64,000 bases of DNA, from the NCBI RefSeq assembly GCF_040802235.1, contig NC_133161.1, forward strand, positions 12,851,001 to 12,915,000. Direction: 5' to 3'. The notes under the pieces were generated by a model. That model saw only the letters and a list, made by a program, of their open reading frames with translations, did not search any database and had not been told where the DNA came from. Shown here one piece after another: positions 26,825-37,312 of the stretch. The stretch comes from Manis javanica (lineage: Eukaryota > Chordata > Mammalia > Pholidota > Manidae). Within the stretch, counting starts at the first letter, position 1; every line of letters starts with the position of its first letter. The position numbers were made by a program, and so were the translations under genes.

Positions 26825-29800
26825 CTGGTAACAACCATTTAAAAAAAGTCAAGAATCTATACTATACTACATACATCTATTTAAATTTAAGAATTCTTGG
26901 AAAAAATGTGGTAAGGCTGCCGTACACACGAAGTCCCCCGTGACGTACCACAGGAACAAATTTTACTATCCTTTATCTGAAGGTCCAACTGTTCCTCAGT
27001 CTGTTCAATATGAGCTGTGGCCTGAATTTTAAAATTCTGCCCATTTTGGAGCTGTCAGCCTAAGTATGTGTTTGTGAGAGCGAGTGGGGGAATGGAGGCA
27101 ACAGACTTCACAGATACCCCACATTTCACCAATGTCTTAAGTCCTAGCAAACCAACTCTGAAACTCCTCATTCCTGCTGGGAGATCGGGAGCCTCAGGTG
27201 GACTCGTCCACCTTCAATCCTGACCTAGGGCACATCTGCCCACACATCCTCTCATGCCAAGCAGCCACATGCATACTCCTGACAGCTGACCTACAGTGAG
27301 ATAGGGGCATCTGTGTGCTGCCAGTTCATAGACACCAGGCAGATCCTTCCTGGGTAACAAGGACAGAGAGAAGTTCAAAGAGAAATGGGATATTAATCAA
27401 CCTGATGCTTCTAAAACATGTACACTGTTGATGATTTTTTTCCCTATCCTAAAAACAAAACCAAACTTATTAAAATTCAAAGTATTCTGGATCAACAAGC
27501 ACAGATTTCAATGGCTTAAAGGCCTAACTTCCTAGAGGAAAGGGTCTGGGCAAATTTGATAAAAGCTCAGTTGAGGCTAATGACATGTTTGAAAATAGCT
27601 ACAAACTTCCCTCAAGCCAAATTAGCCCACATGTACCCCACTTCAACCTGGGTGCCTTGGACAAACTAGATGACACTCACCATTTAAAGGAAGTTAAGTG
27701 TGTGACTTAACCCACCAATGAACCTCTAGTTGGGAAAGTTAAAAGAATTAGTTTCTATTCTCCCAAATATGGCAATGTAAAAGAAACTATAAGACATGGA
27801 CCACCTACATGTACTTCCTTTAGTAGAAAAGGTCAGAGATAATAAGTTTCCATTAATAGGATTCCTGCACATACACTGGAACCACATGGTGAAGGGATAT
27901 ATCCAGATAGAAAAGCAGTTTACAAACAGAAAAAACAAGCTAAGCTATTCATGTATCTTCCCTCCACCCACCTAAAGAAGGCCAAGATTCATTCTCCTGC
28001 ACCTACCAGCACAGCATCCGAGTCATGCCAAAAGCGCCAGAGAATCCAGAACCACATGGTTGCACTGAAGAACTCAGCCTGGATCACCTGGGACCTGGTC
28101 AGCTGGGGAAACTGTCTGTACCGGGGCTCGATGTGCACACCGCCACCAGCACTGAGACAAAACGAACATGTTAAGCAGCTTGCTACATCTTCAAAGTATA
28201 AACTCATCGAAAACTGTGAGTTACATCTAGAAACTAAACCTAACTTTTCTCATGAAAACCAGAATGACAGAGTTCCACAATCCCTCAAAGTGTTTGTTTT
28301 TCATAAGTTTGCCTTCAACTTGTAGAGCAGCAAAAACTGGCCTGAATTGACAAGAGGTTAATGGTGATTTTCATCTATTGAATATTTATTTTACACAGGA
28401 AATATGAATGATAATGGGGTACTGGCCCCAAGGGTTATGATTAAGGGATTGGGAACCTAGATTATCCAGAAAAATAAATCAGCGAATTAATTTTGTTCTG
28501 TTAACCATCTATTTCGAAAGCAAATTACGTCCTCTGCTTCATTACAATCTTTAGTAAAAGACCATTATATGGGAAAGAGGACTCAGCAACTCCTTTTTAA
28601 TAAGCTAATAGCTCTGAACAAAGTGAAGAGACTTAAAGTTTTTCTCATTCTTTTTTTTCAGTCAGATCCCAATGACAAATTATGGGATACAATCTGTAAG
28701 GGCTATACTCAGCTGGATTACAACTATTGTAGGTTCAATCTAATTTGTACTTAATGGGGCTCCTTTCAAGTCCTATTCAGCAGCTATACAGATTCTACTA
28801 CACAGAAACAGATGATAGAAATTTTAAAGAATTCCTATACAAAATGTGTTCACAAATTTCATTCCAGGTAAGAATCAGTTTGTAAAACAATGTCATCTTT
28901 TGTGCAGCACAGAAATGAATACCTGTATCAAAATTGCACTAAAATTTCTTCAAAATGTCCTGATTTGTGAACATTAATATTTCTATAGTTTCTTGATTCC
29001 CATTACCTAATACCTCCTTATTATCCTCTCCCACTCTAAAGGATTAAGTTATTATTTATTGTCTACCATGTGCAGACACAACATTAAGCATTCTACATAC
29101 ATGCATTATCATTTAATTTTCATAACAATCCTATGAGATAGCTCCTATGGTTATTAATGTTTACACATAAGGACATTGGGGTAGTGTGTGGTGGCAAGGC
29201 CCAAGCTCTTTAAATACTGCTCCAAGAAACATTAACAATTTTCTCAAAGATACAGCTCATAATTCCCATCAACATGATAAAATTTGTCGATTATAAACTC
29301 ACTTGGAAGGCTCTACATAACATATTAATAGTAACTAGCTATGGATGGTGTAAGAAGTGGTATTTAATACATCACTACCAGGCAGAAGTTAGAAGTCAAC
29401 CAAGGGCATAATCCAAGTGAAAACAAGGCCTGGCACTATCCAAGTGCTCAGCTGGCATCACCTTGAAAGTGTCTGCTAGTGCCCAGAGTCCTGGAACTTC
29501 TACCTGGACAGATACGGGATAGAGGACAGGAGAAGCAGCCTGAGACCCACCCAAGATGAGAAATGTATTTAGTAGACCCCTGAGTAAAGCTGCAGCCCCA
29601 TGGTTTAAGAGTGAAAGGAAAATAAACCTGCCATGAAGAAAGGAACCAGAATTTGTTACCTGTAACCAGTCATCAGGTAGATTTGCACCCAAATTCACAC
29701 TATCTGGGTTGGACATCTGTGGCCCAAAACACCCTTGAGCCAACAACTGAAACTGATCTTGGCTTCGTAGCAACCTCGAGAAGCAAGATCTCAAAGAATT

Positions 29801-32411
29801 CTGACAGACATATGTTCGAGGGAAACCGAGAAGCTCACAGTAAAAAAAATAACAAGGAATAAGAGACTGAGAATCACCAAAACAACAGACAGCAATAGTA
29901 AAGGCACAAGGCTCACAAACCATTATTTCAACTTCAAATAAATAAAAGTGTAAAGAGCAAGGAACAAGAAACTATAAAGAACAATCAGGTTTGAAAAAAA
30001 CAATTTCCAGAAATAAAAATGTGATCATCTGAAATAAAGCTTAAAGCCTGGTTTAGACACAGCTAATATGAAAAGAAGTTAGGAAGATGAGAAAATCTGA
30101 CATATGCCTGATTGTATCCCATAAGGAGAAAACAGAATGGGGAAGAAACAGTATCCAAAGAAATAATGGCTGTTCCCACCCAGGATTTTTAAGTGTCAGG
30201 TTTAAAAACAAAAAATGCACCATAGTTCTGTGAAAGTTACTTTTAAAACATCAACCAGATCATATTCTTTCCTGCTTTTTATAAAAGCCTCCAAGGGCTT
30301 CCCATCATTCTTAGGATAAAATCTCTCCTCCCAGAAGGCCATCCCTAATCTGGCCTCTGACCTCATTGCCAGCATGCTCCCCCCTTTGCTCACCCCATTC
30401 CAGCCTCACCCACAGCTTGCTTGCCCATCATCTACACGTGTCTCCTTCGTTTGAGAGGTTCTTCCCGGCATCTCTGCATGGCTGACTTCTCATCACTCAA
30501 GTCCTAGCTCAAATCTTAACTCGCAGGCCTGCATTCCCACATCATCCTAGGTTCACTAAGCCATCCATCCCACCCCAGACCCTCTCTACATTAATTCCCT
30601 GCTTTGTTCTCTTCATGCCAGTTAAGAGTACTTGTTTGTGTTCACTCTCCAGAATGTAAGCTCCATTATCTTTCTTGTATTCTGCTCTATACCAGCACCT
30701 AGAAAGGATCCTGGCATCTAGAATATGCTCCTTATTTTAATTATCACAGGCAATGAAACAAGTGTGTGTGATGGAGGTACCAAGACCTCAGAGAAGAGGA
30801 GCAACCCCCCAATCTTCCCAGCAAGGTCAAGGGCTATTGCTAGTGGCTCTCCCATCACTGTCCTTGCTTCTGTCACATAGGCCTTTTCCTTCTTCCCTGC
30901 CCATACCTGTCCCAGCTCCATATCCTTAACAGACATGTGACTTTAGTAAGTCACCCCTTTAATTTTCCAGAATCTGAGTTCCCTAATAACAGTTAAACAA
31001 TACTTGTATTGGTACTTGGCACCAGGAGCTGTCTTAATACATTTCAGAAAATTGTATTCTTTTAGTTCCCTGGAAATCGACATTATTATCCCCATTATAT
31101 GGCTGAGAAAACTGAGGCATTATGAGATCAAGAAACTCTTCCAAGGTCATACAGCTACAGTATGGCAGAAATGAGATTTCAACTGAGGCAGTCTGGGGCC
31201 AGAATCCTGCTTTTACACTATCCTCTTGGCAGTAGATGGTCTAAGGAACCTGGAACATGGCCTGGAAAAATTCAGTGTACTATTATCAGTCCTGCTATTA
31301 CTGAATCAGTCTTCACTACCAGCTGGTTTTTTGTCAGATGTGCCCTCCCTAAGCACCCCACCGCTATGCTCTCCAGCTGGTTTCTTGGGCGACTTGAGGG
31401 GGAACTCTTCTCTCACTCTCTTAAATTCTGGTGTTAAAAGAGAAAAACCCTATGGTAAATCATGGACTTTGGGCAATAGTGTGTCAGTGTCAGCTCAACA
31501 GTTTTAACAGATGCACCACTCTGATAGGTGTTGACAGTAGAGGAGGCTATACATCTGTGGGGCAGGAGACTTAATGGAAAATCTTTATTACCTTCCACTT
31601 AATTTTGCTATGAAGCTAAAACTGCTCTGAAAAATAAAATCCATTAAAAAAAAATTCTGATATTGCCAAGCATCCATTTTGGCTCTCTTCGCTTTCCACC
31701 CTTCGGCAGTCTCTCGGGGTGATCACTTCACTACCGTGTCTTAGAGAACTAATTCTCCAGCCTGCAGCAAGTTAATTTTTCAGAATTAAAATTTGGCCAC
31801 GTGACCCCTCTGATCAGAATCTTTCAACGACTGCTATCGCCTCTATTCGAAATCTTTCAGCCAGGCAACAGGACCCTCTATTGTTCCCTTCCTAAGCCCC
31901 AGTCTCCAGCTTCACCTCCGCCACTCCTGGCCTCACATTTGACCTTTCAAAACACTGGGCAGGCTGTTTGCTCGGTCGGGAACACCCTCGCCTCCCCAAC
32001 CCCTGCTCTCGCTTCCAGATTAGCACCATCTTGTCCACACATTTGTTGTGGATTTCCCACGGACAGACTCCCTGGGGCAGGGACTGCCCGATACACAGTC
32101 TCCCCGCCGCACAGATCCCCATTCTCCTCGTCCCCGACGCCGGCGAGCTGGAAGGAGGCAGCGGTCGGACTACAAGTCCCAGCGTGCCTCGGGGTGGAGG
32201 TCGATGCAGGGACCCGTGTCCGCCCCAGGCGCCTGGCGTCAAGGTGAGGGCGTCCGGAACACAGGCGCTTTCCGTTAGAAGCAGGCGAAGCCCCCACCCC
32301 AGCCAACACTCACTGACGGACTCCACCGCCCCCGGCCGCCGGTGAGAGCCGGCCTCTGAAGAAGTGGCTTCCAACACGAACGTAAGGGACCAGCCGCGTC
32401 GGAGCCAACAT
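26750..32411 (-). CDS. NDUFB2: NDUFB2, complex I AGGG subunit, complete (3 coding exons)
   Basis: NDUFB2 is a supernumerary subunit in the membrane-arm (beta) module of mitochondrial NADH:ubiquinone oxidoreductase. The CDS joins 32411-32314, 28151-28007 and 26824-26750 into 105 residues plus TGA, the same length as human. The N-terminus [20 protein letters not shown] is basic and amphipathic, as expected for mitochondrial import. The His33 codon is split (CA/T), followed by AGGG (34-37), the conserved core [17 protein letters not shown], one membrane helix around [17 protein letters not shown], and the acidic tail [14 protein letters not shown]. The start at 32411 is chosen because it gives the human length; an in-frame ATG four codons earlier (32423) would add MVVG. 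The presequence is much less conserved than the rest. Confidence 0.97.
26825..28006 (-). other. NDUFB2: NDUFB2 intron 2
   Basis: Phase-0 intron from gtaggt at 28006 to cag at 26825. Nothing recognisable inside. Confidence 0.9.
28007..28151 (-). CDS. NDUFB2: NDUFB2 coding exon 2
   Basis: The acceptor ttgtctcag at 28152 is followed by T GCT GGT GGC GGT GTG CAC. It codes the AGGG motif, the conserved [14 protein letters not shown] block and the transmembrane helix, ending DSDAVL/gtaggt. Confidence 0.97.
29040..29200 (+). repeat. MIR-like
   Basis: 'tattgtctaccatgtgcaga' and 'cataacaatcctatgagata' match the MIR core region. Confidence 0.65.
29400..30235 (+). mobile_element. Old L1 (L1M type), 5'UTR/ORF1 region
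   Basis: 'catatgcctgattgtatccc' followed by 'aaataatggctgttcccacc' corresponds to the decayed ORF1 stretch of L1M elements. The upstream part resembles an L1M 5' region. This explains the 175-codon open frame on the opposite strand (29923-29396) as a chance frame. Confidence 0.55.
30245..30735 (+). repeat. L2 3' fragment
   Basis: 'agcctccaagggcttcccat', 'aggataaaatctctcctccc' and 'gaatgtaagctccattatct' lie in L2 order. Confidence 0.75.
30990..31200 (+). repeat. MIR
   Basis: 'attattatccccattatatg', 'agaaaactgaggcattatga' and 'aaggtcatacagctacagta' are a clear MIR. Confidence 0.85.
31790..32100 (+). repeat. L2 fragment
   Basis: 'gatcagaatctttcaacgac', 'tcacatttgacctttcaaaa' and 'ctccctggggcagggactgc' follow the L2 3' end. 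Confidence 0.55.
32169..32187 (+). promoter_or_regulatory. ZNF143/THAP11-type motif
   Basis: actacaagtcccagcgtgc matches the long ZNF143/STAF element (ACTACAANTCCCAGNRTGC) at nearly every fixed position. It lies in NDUFB2 intron 1, about 130 bp from exon 1, a usual place for this element at CpG promoters. Confidence 0.8.
32314..32411 (-). CDS. NDUFB2: NDUFB2 coding exon 1
   Basis: Codes residues 1-32 and two bases of His33, ending CGT CA/gtgagtg. It is GC-rich and codes the mitochondrial presequence, which differs from human at many positions but keeps length and basic character. Confidence 0.92.
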
Positions 32412-33084
32412 GCCTACCACCATCCGGACCAGGTCGCACCGCCTCTTTGCGTCACTTCCGACAGCGCCCCACCCCTTTGCGTAAACGTCGTCGCCCCGCC
32501 CATTTCCCTGGGATGAGGTAGTGAGCGCGAAGCCGCACTGTGTCCTAATCCAGCCTTCCCGTTACGTCTCTATCCTGGGGGCCGCTGCCGTTCTCTGAGA
32601 GCGCCGTCCGCAAGGAGTGACCTGCGTGTCGTGACTTGGATGGTGAGGAGGCGCCCTCCGAAGTGAGAATGGTATGGTGTGGACAGCCCTAGAAGGTCGG
32701 CTGGGCGAGCCGCGCGATACGGCCCTGGGGTGGGCGTGCTGGTTCTCGGGGAGGGAGGTGGAGACGCCCCCGGGGCTGGGCCTGGGCGCTCTTCTTCTGG
32801 AGTCTTTGTTACGCGGGTGCGAGAAAACCCCTTAACAGTGAGTCTGAACTCGCTCCTCCCTGCTGTGCTGATGTAGACGGTGTTTTCCCACCTCGACCTG
32901 CCACTCGGCCTGCTCCTTCTGAATTAACTGCCTTCCAGACCCTTTTAAGGTGCCAGATCTTTCCGAACCGTGGACCTTCCCAAAGCTAGCGCTTCGTATT
33001 CTGCCCTGTGAGAAAGACCACAGTTGCTTTAAAGGCTTGTTTTATTGTTGCTCTGCAAACTTGAACTTTATGACCAGCGGCAGC

Positions 33085-33185
33085 CAGTGGTCCCCAAACA
33101 TGAAGCCTGACCTCAGATGCTGTGCTTGAGTCTGGAGTAGGCCCAAGAAATCTGCATTTTAGCACGCCGTCCAGTCTCTGCAGGG
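33085..33185 (+). repeat. MER5-like fragment
   Basis: 'cagtggtccccaaacatgaa' and 'caagaaatctgcattttagc' are the two ends of the MER5 core. Confidence 0.5.
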
Positions 33186-33939
33186 CTAATTCCTTGATCC
33201 TGAGCCAAGCCCTGGATTCTTGGCTTTTGTTTCTTAATATTGCTTTCTATTAAATTCTGGATGGACTCCACAAGCTTCTCTGGACTGCCCTGTCCCTAAA
33301 ATCCTTAGGATCTCTGCCATGGGTTCCAGTTTTCCTAAGAACCTCCATGTTTTATTAAATTATAAACAGCCTGCCAGCCTTACACCATAAGAGATTTCGA
33401 TTTGAAACGGATCGCTTGCTGTGCACTGAAGACTTCACACTCAGAGTAACAAGCATGAAAAATAGGATACGTATGGAGAGAAATGTAGACCTGAATTTAG
33501 GGATTCGAGTGCACTGAATAAATACTACTACTGTCACCCATATGCCCCACAACTAGAAACCTTTCTTCCTGGAGTTTGGCCCATGTCCTTCTGAACAGCC
33601 TATTGATTGACCCTCTGGCCCTATAGGACTCTCTCCCTGTTCTCCTGCCCTCCTATCTTCTAAGTGGTATATAAATTGAGGAAGGAATCCACTATTTTCT
33701 GGATGAAAGTTGACTTTCCAGTTGATAATGCATTAGCATGACTTTCTCCGGGCTACCATTCACTGCTTATCTTTATAGTGGTATGTACAAACCACTGAGA
33801 TAATGAAGTTCATGAATGGATGGACAAGGCTTTCCATCCTTCCTAGGGAGCTTGCTTCCAGCAAAGAACAGTGCTGTGATGCCAAGACCACCAAAAACAA
33901 AAACAAAAAACCGCAGCTTAAACAAAAAAGAGCATAGAA

Positions 33940-34115
33940 CTTGACAGTCTGAAGATCTGGAGTCTTCAGCTCTACCAGTTATTGGCTGTATGAATTTGGA
34001 CAATTTAATTTACTTTTCCAAGTGTTGATGCCCTTCATCTGAACATGAGTCATTTAAGAGAGTACCTAGCCCACAGCATGTATTCAAGAAATGTTGTTAT
34101 ATCTTCCTTTCCTGG
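33940..34115 (+). repeat. MIR
   Basis: 'ctaccagttattggctgtat', 'gaatttggacaattt' and 'acctagcccacagcatgtat' lie in MIR order. Confidence 0.7.
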
Positions 34116-34572
34116 AAGCTACTGAGGAGAATTAAAATTCATTCACCCTCCATGTCTTCCTTGCTGAATTACAAAACAAAGGTTTAACCTCAGTGCTTTC
34201 TTATATGTAAAGCAATATTGTTCTAGAATTTTTTTACTATAAAAAGGGTATAGTTCCAATTAATAAACTGTTTTGACTATGTGACAGTGACACTTACTTG
34301 TTTTACAGGCATGCTCCAAGAAGTCCAAGGCAATATCCCTTACTACCTTCTGCAGGTTACTTGATGGCGTTGGGTCTCAGATGAGCACCCTATGTGAATG
34401 GATGCTTTTTAGAAAGTAAGGGAAAAGATGCCAGGCCCTGAGCTGGCAACTTCTAAATGCAAATCAAGTTCCCAAATTTTAACAAACTGTGAGAACAGAC
34501 TCTAAAAGACCTAACATACAGCAGTCCAACCCCAAATCAAGAACCTGTATGATAGCTAGAAATAGAGAACAC

Positions 34573-35038
34573 CTTTTTGTCTAACATCTTAGTGAGGCTG
34601 CCATGATAGCCGAGCTCTCTGAGTTTCATTATGCTGCCCAAAGACAAGAAGAAAGATGCCAGAATGTCAGCCAAGAAAAAGATCCAGTGAACAAATCTGG
34701 GGAAAGGCCAAAAAGAAGAGGGTCCAAAGGCAAAGTCGGGACAAGCTCAGTAACTTGGTCTTGTTTGACAAAGTGATATATATGGCAAGCTCCGTAAGGA
34801 AGCTTCCAGCTGTGAGTTTATAACCCCAGCTGTCATCTTTGAGAGATGGGAAGATGTGTGGTTCCCTGGCCAGGGCAGCCCCCCAGAAGCCCCTTAGTAA
34901 AGGATTTATTACATTGGTTTCAAAGCACAGAGCTCAACTAATTCAGACCAGAAATGCCACGGGTGGAGATGTCCCAGCTGCTGGGGAGGATGCATGAAGA
35001 GGTCCCACCAACTACATTTTGAAAAATAAAACTATTAT
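34573..35038 (+). pseudogene. RPS25: Processed pseudogene of ribosomal protein S25
   Basis: An intronless, nearly full-length copy of RPS25 mRNA. It starts in the 5'UTR (ctttttgtctaacatctt) and has a start-like ATG at 34631 opening MLPKDKKKDA (MPPKDDKKKKDA in the gene). The lysine-rich region follows, then FDK, TPAV, SLARAA-like and ALL(S)KG-like segments, GGD.PAAGEDA-like coding to TGA at 34995-34997, and the 3'UTR with aataaa at 35025-35030. Small deletions break the frame early (stop after ...KKKIQ), and there are further shifts. No A tail remains. It does not code a ribosomal protein. Confidence 0.92.
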
Positions 35039-35419
35039 ATCACATAAATAAAGCAGTGGAACTGGGGGAAAAACTTTTGTTCTAACAAATTCATTTTTAA
35101 TGTACTTCTTTCAAAAGTTTGCTTGATCTCCATCTCCCTATAAGTATAGAAAGAGAAAAGGAACTTGTCTTCTAGTAGTTTCAGTAACCCAGAAATGAAT
35201 CTTGTAGTTTCTACATTAGAAGGGTTTGAGTTGTGGTCTCTCTCCAGGAGAAATGCCATGCTGCCACTTCAGCCACTTCATCCCAGGAAGTAGCCCTTTC
35301 CCCTTAAGATAAGTTTATAAATTAAATTTAGCATTTTAAGATCATTATTTTTAAAAACCTTATGTTAAAGCATATCCATTAACCATTTTTCTCGTCTTCA
35401 GTGCAGCTTGTGTTCATTT

Positions 35420-35690
35420 GTTGCTGCTCTAGTGGCTCCTGAGGAACTGAGGCCCCGGGTCCAACAGCCCATGAGAAACGATCATGCCAACAACCACGTG
35501 AATGATCTTGGCATCAGACCCACCCCAATGGAACCTGAAGGTGCCTGCAGCCTGTGGAAGACTGAGCAGAGGATCCAGCTAAAGTGTACCCAGATTTCTG
35601 ACTTATGGACACTGAGGTAACAAGTGGTGGTGTCTGAAGCACTCAGTTTTGAGGTAGTTCGCATGTAGTGACAGATAACTAATACATGCA
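35420..35690 (+). repeat. MLT1-like LTR fragment (MaLR)
   Basis: 'caacaaccacgtgaatgatc', 'tctgacttatggacactgag' and the end 'agtgacagataactaataca' match the 3' half of MLT1-type LTRs. Confidence 0.6.
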
Positions 35691-36895
35691 CAAATGGCTG
35701 GATTGAATCCACTGGCTTTAAGGAAAGTCTCAGCGGTGCTGGTACAGGCTCAGGCAGGCCCCTCCCTCCTGCCCCACAGTGTAAGTGTATGTGCACTTGG
35801 CGTAAGGGCCGCGTGTCTGGCTGCCGTGCCCATGAGGAGGGCGCTGAATGGTGCCTGTGTCCTCCCCCAGCTACATGGACCTACCCCAACCCCTCACTGC
35901 CTGACTAGAATGCCCACCCCTCAGCACTTGGTAAAGAAAAGTAACATCTCCACCCTTAGAAAAAACTGCACCGAAGGAAGCTCTGTCCAACTACACTTTA
36001 GTTGCTCCTAAAAGACAGAAATGAGAAACTTGATCCTTAGAAGGAAAAGAATGGAAGACTCTAGTCCTGTGACCGAAGCAGGACTTTGAGAGAGCAGGAA
36101 GGCTTGACTTTCCCCTCACTGTCTAGAGCAGCAGTCTCCAAAACAAGCAAGACAGTCCACTGGGATGTGGGAGAAAATACTATTTTTTATTAAAAAATAA
36201 GAAATAAAGCTTTACTAGTAGTTACTCTACAAGCTGATCGTGGGGCCCTCTTAGTCCAGATTAGCTTTGAGAACAGCCCAGTACAGAGCAGCAGACAGTG
36301 GCCACCGCCCCTTCATTCACTGTAGAACTGCCAGCAGGCACTGCTGATTTCAGGCCCTGCTTAGCAGGATGTACTGATCATACTGTCTGTATATTAATAC
36401 TGACCAAAATTAATCCTCAGCAAATGGACAAGGACCTGAACATTACTTAAAGAAACCCGTCTGAATGCTAATATGTGAGCACAGGGGAACTTTCAGGAAA
36501 TGATGAAGCTGATTCTGCTATCCCTAGTATGTTAGCCACATTAACCCTTTTTTTTAAACCTTGTAATAAAATATAGCAGGAGGTCAGCAAAAAATACTAA
36601 AAATCATCAAGATAATCTGAAGTATAGTAAAATATGCTCTAAGCATATGTTGTGCCTCCAGAGATTTGCTAGTGGTATAAAATTTATAAATAAATTATAT
36701 ATGCATGTATATAAATAAAAATACTCAACTTTTACCAGTAGAGTACATAATCAAAAGCATTTAGAAGATGTGGGTCTACAGGACTCTGTGACATTTTCTA
36801 ACCTAAATATCAGAGTCTGGGAATGACCAGCAGGACCCACCTCAAGGAGTATAGAGGGTTAAGAAGAGGAGAGAAAAATGAGAAAACAAAATAAG

Positions 36896-36901
36896 TTTAT
36901 T
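36896..36901 (-). terminator. ADCK2: ADCK2 polyadenylation signal (candidate)
   Basis: AATAAA on the minus strand, about 270 nt after the ADCK2 stop; the first canonical signal downstream. Confidence 0.5.
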
Positions 36902-37171
36902 TGTCCTCACCCACAGAACATTTTCCCTGAAATAGAGTCTCCCTAACACCAGGCCCAACTTCCAGGCTGAATGGTTGGGACCCTTCCCTCCCTTACTTCC
37001 CCAGTAACCCAAAACTTTTAAAACAAATGCCTAAAACCAAATCAGAGGGAAAAGCATTGGTATGCCTTCCACACGTATCAGTCTTAAAATGTTCCGGCTG
37101 CCACGGGAGAGGCTGCTGGGAGCAGCCTTTCGTTCTGAGATAAGAGGCCCCCTGCACGCCTGCTGCTGCCG

Positions 37172-37312
37172 TCATGGGGAGGAGGCTGGTGCTTTCAGAA
37201 GGTAGGGCTTTGCTGCCTCCAGGATGTCTAGCTTGGGGTCCAGGGAGCGGCCAAGCCCCTCCAACACCATAATGGCGAACACAATTGAGGCAAAGTTGCT
37301 CTCAAGCTTTAC
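37172..37312 (-). CDS. ADCK2: ADCK2 coding exon 8
   Basis: The acceptor tctttcag precedes GTA AAG CTT GAG AGC. It codes VKLESNFASIVFAIMVLEGL, GRSLDPKLDILEAA and a divergent tail, with TGA at 37174-37172. Confidence 0.95.
   Translation of the reverse strand, partial: VKLESNFASIVFAIMVLEGLGRSLDPKLDILEAAKPYLLKAPASSP

Larger units (their letters stand above)
28152..32313 (-). other. NDUFB2: NDUFB2 intron 1
   Basis: A 4.2-kb phase-2 intron. It holds MIR (29040-29200, 30990-31200), an old L1 5' piece (29400-30235), two L2 fragments (30245-30735, 31790-32100) and a ZNF143-type element (32169-32187) close to the promoter. Confidence 0.9.
32090..32820. promoter_or_regulatory. NDUFB2: CpG-rich NDUFB2 promoter, probably bidirectional
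   Basis: CpG-dense block over NDUFB2 exon 1 and upstream. On the minus strand, just before the start codon, there is an ETS/GABP-type CGGAAGT (32460-32454) next to GACGC, and a GC box (gccccgccc, 32493-32501). No TATA box is evident. ETS and GC-box promoters are typical of nuclear genes for respiratory-chain subunits. The + side also has CpG-rich DNA followed by a potential donor, ATG/gtgagg, at 32643. Confidence 0.75.
32520..36895. other. Spacer between NDUFB2 and ADCK2
   Basis: It contains a MER5-like fragment (33085-33185), a MIR (33940-34115), the RPS25 pseudogene (34573-35038) and an LTR fragment (35420-35690). In human an antisense lncRNA (NDUFB2-AS1) starts from this side of the promoter; its presence here is not shown by sequence. 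35700-36890 has no recognised element. Confidence 0.7.

Noticed and set aside
29396-29923. 175-codon open frame on the minus strand in NDUFB2 intron 1
   Set aside because: Overlaps an old L1 5' remnant read from the opposite strand; no domain or known protein resemblance.
31892-32377. 161-codon minus-strand frame across NDUFB2 exon 1
   Set aside because: Reads the wrong frame of exon 1 and into the intron; the correct frame is fixed by similarity to NDUFB2.
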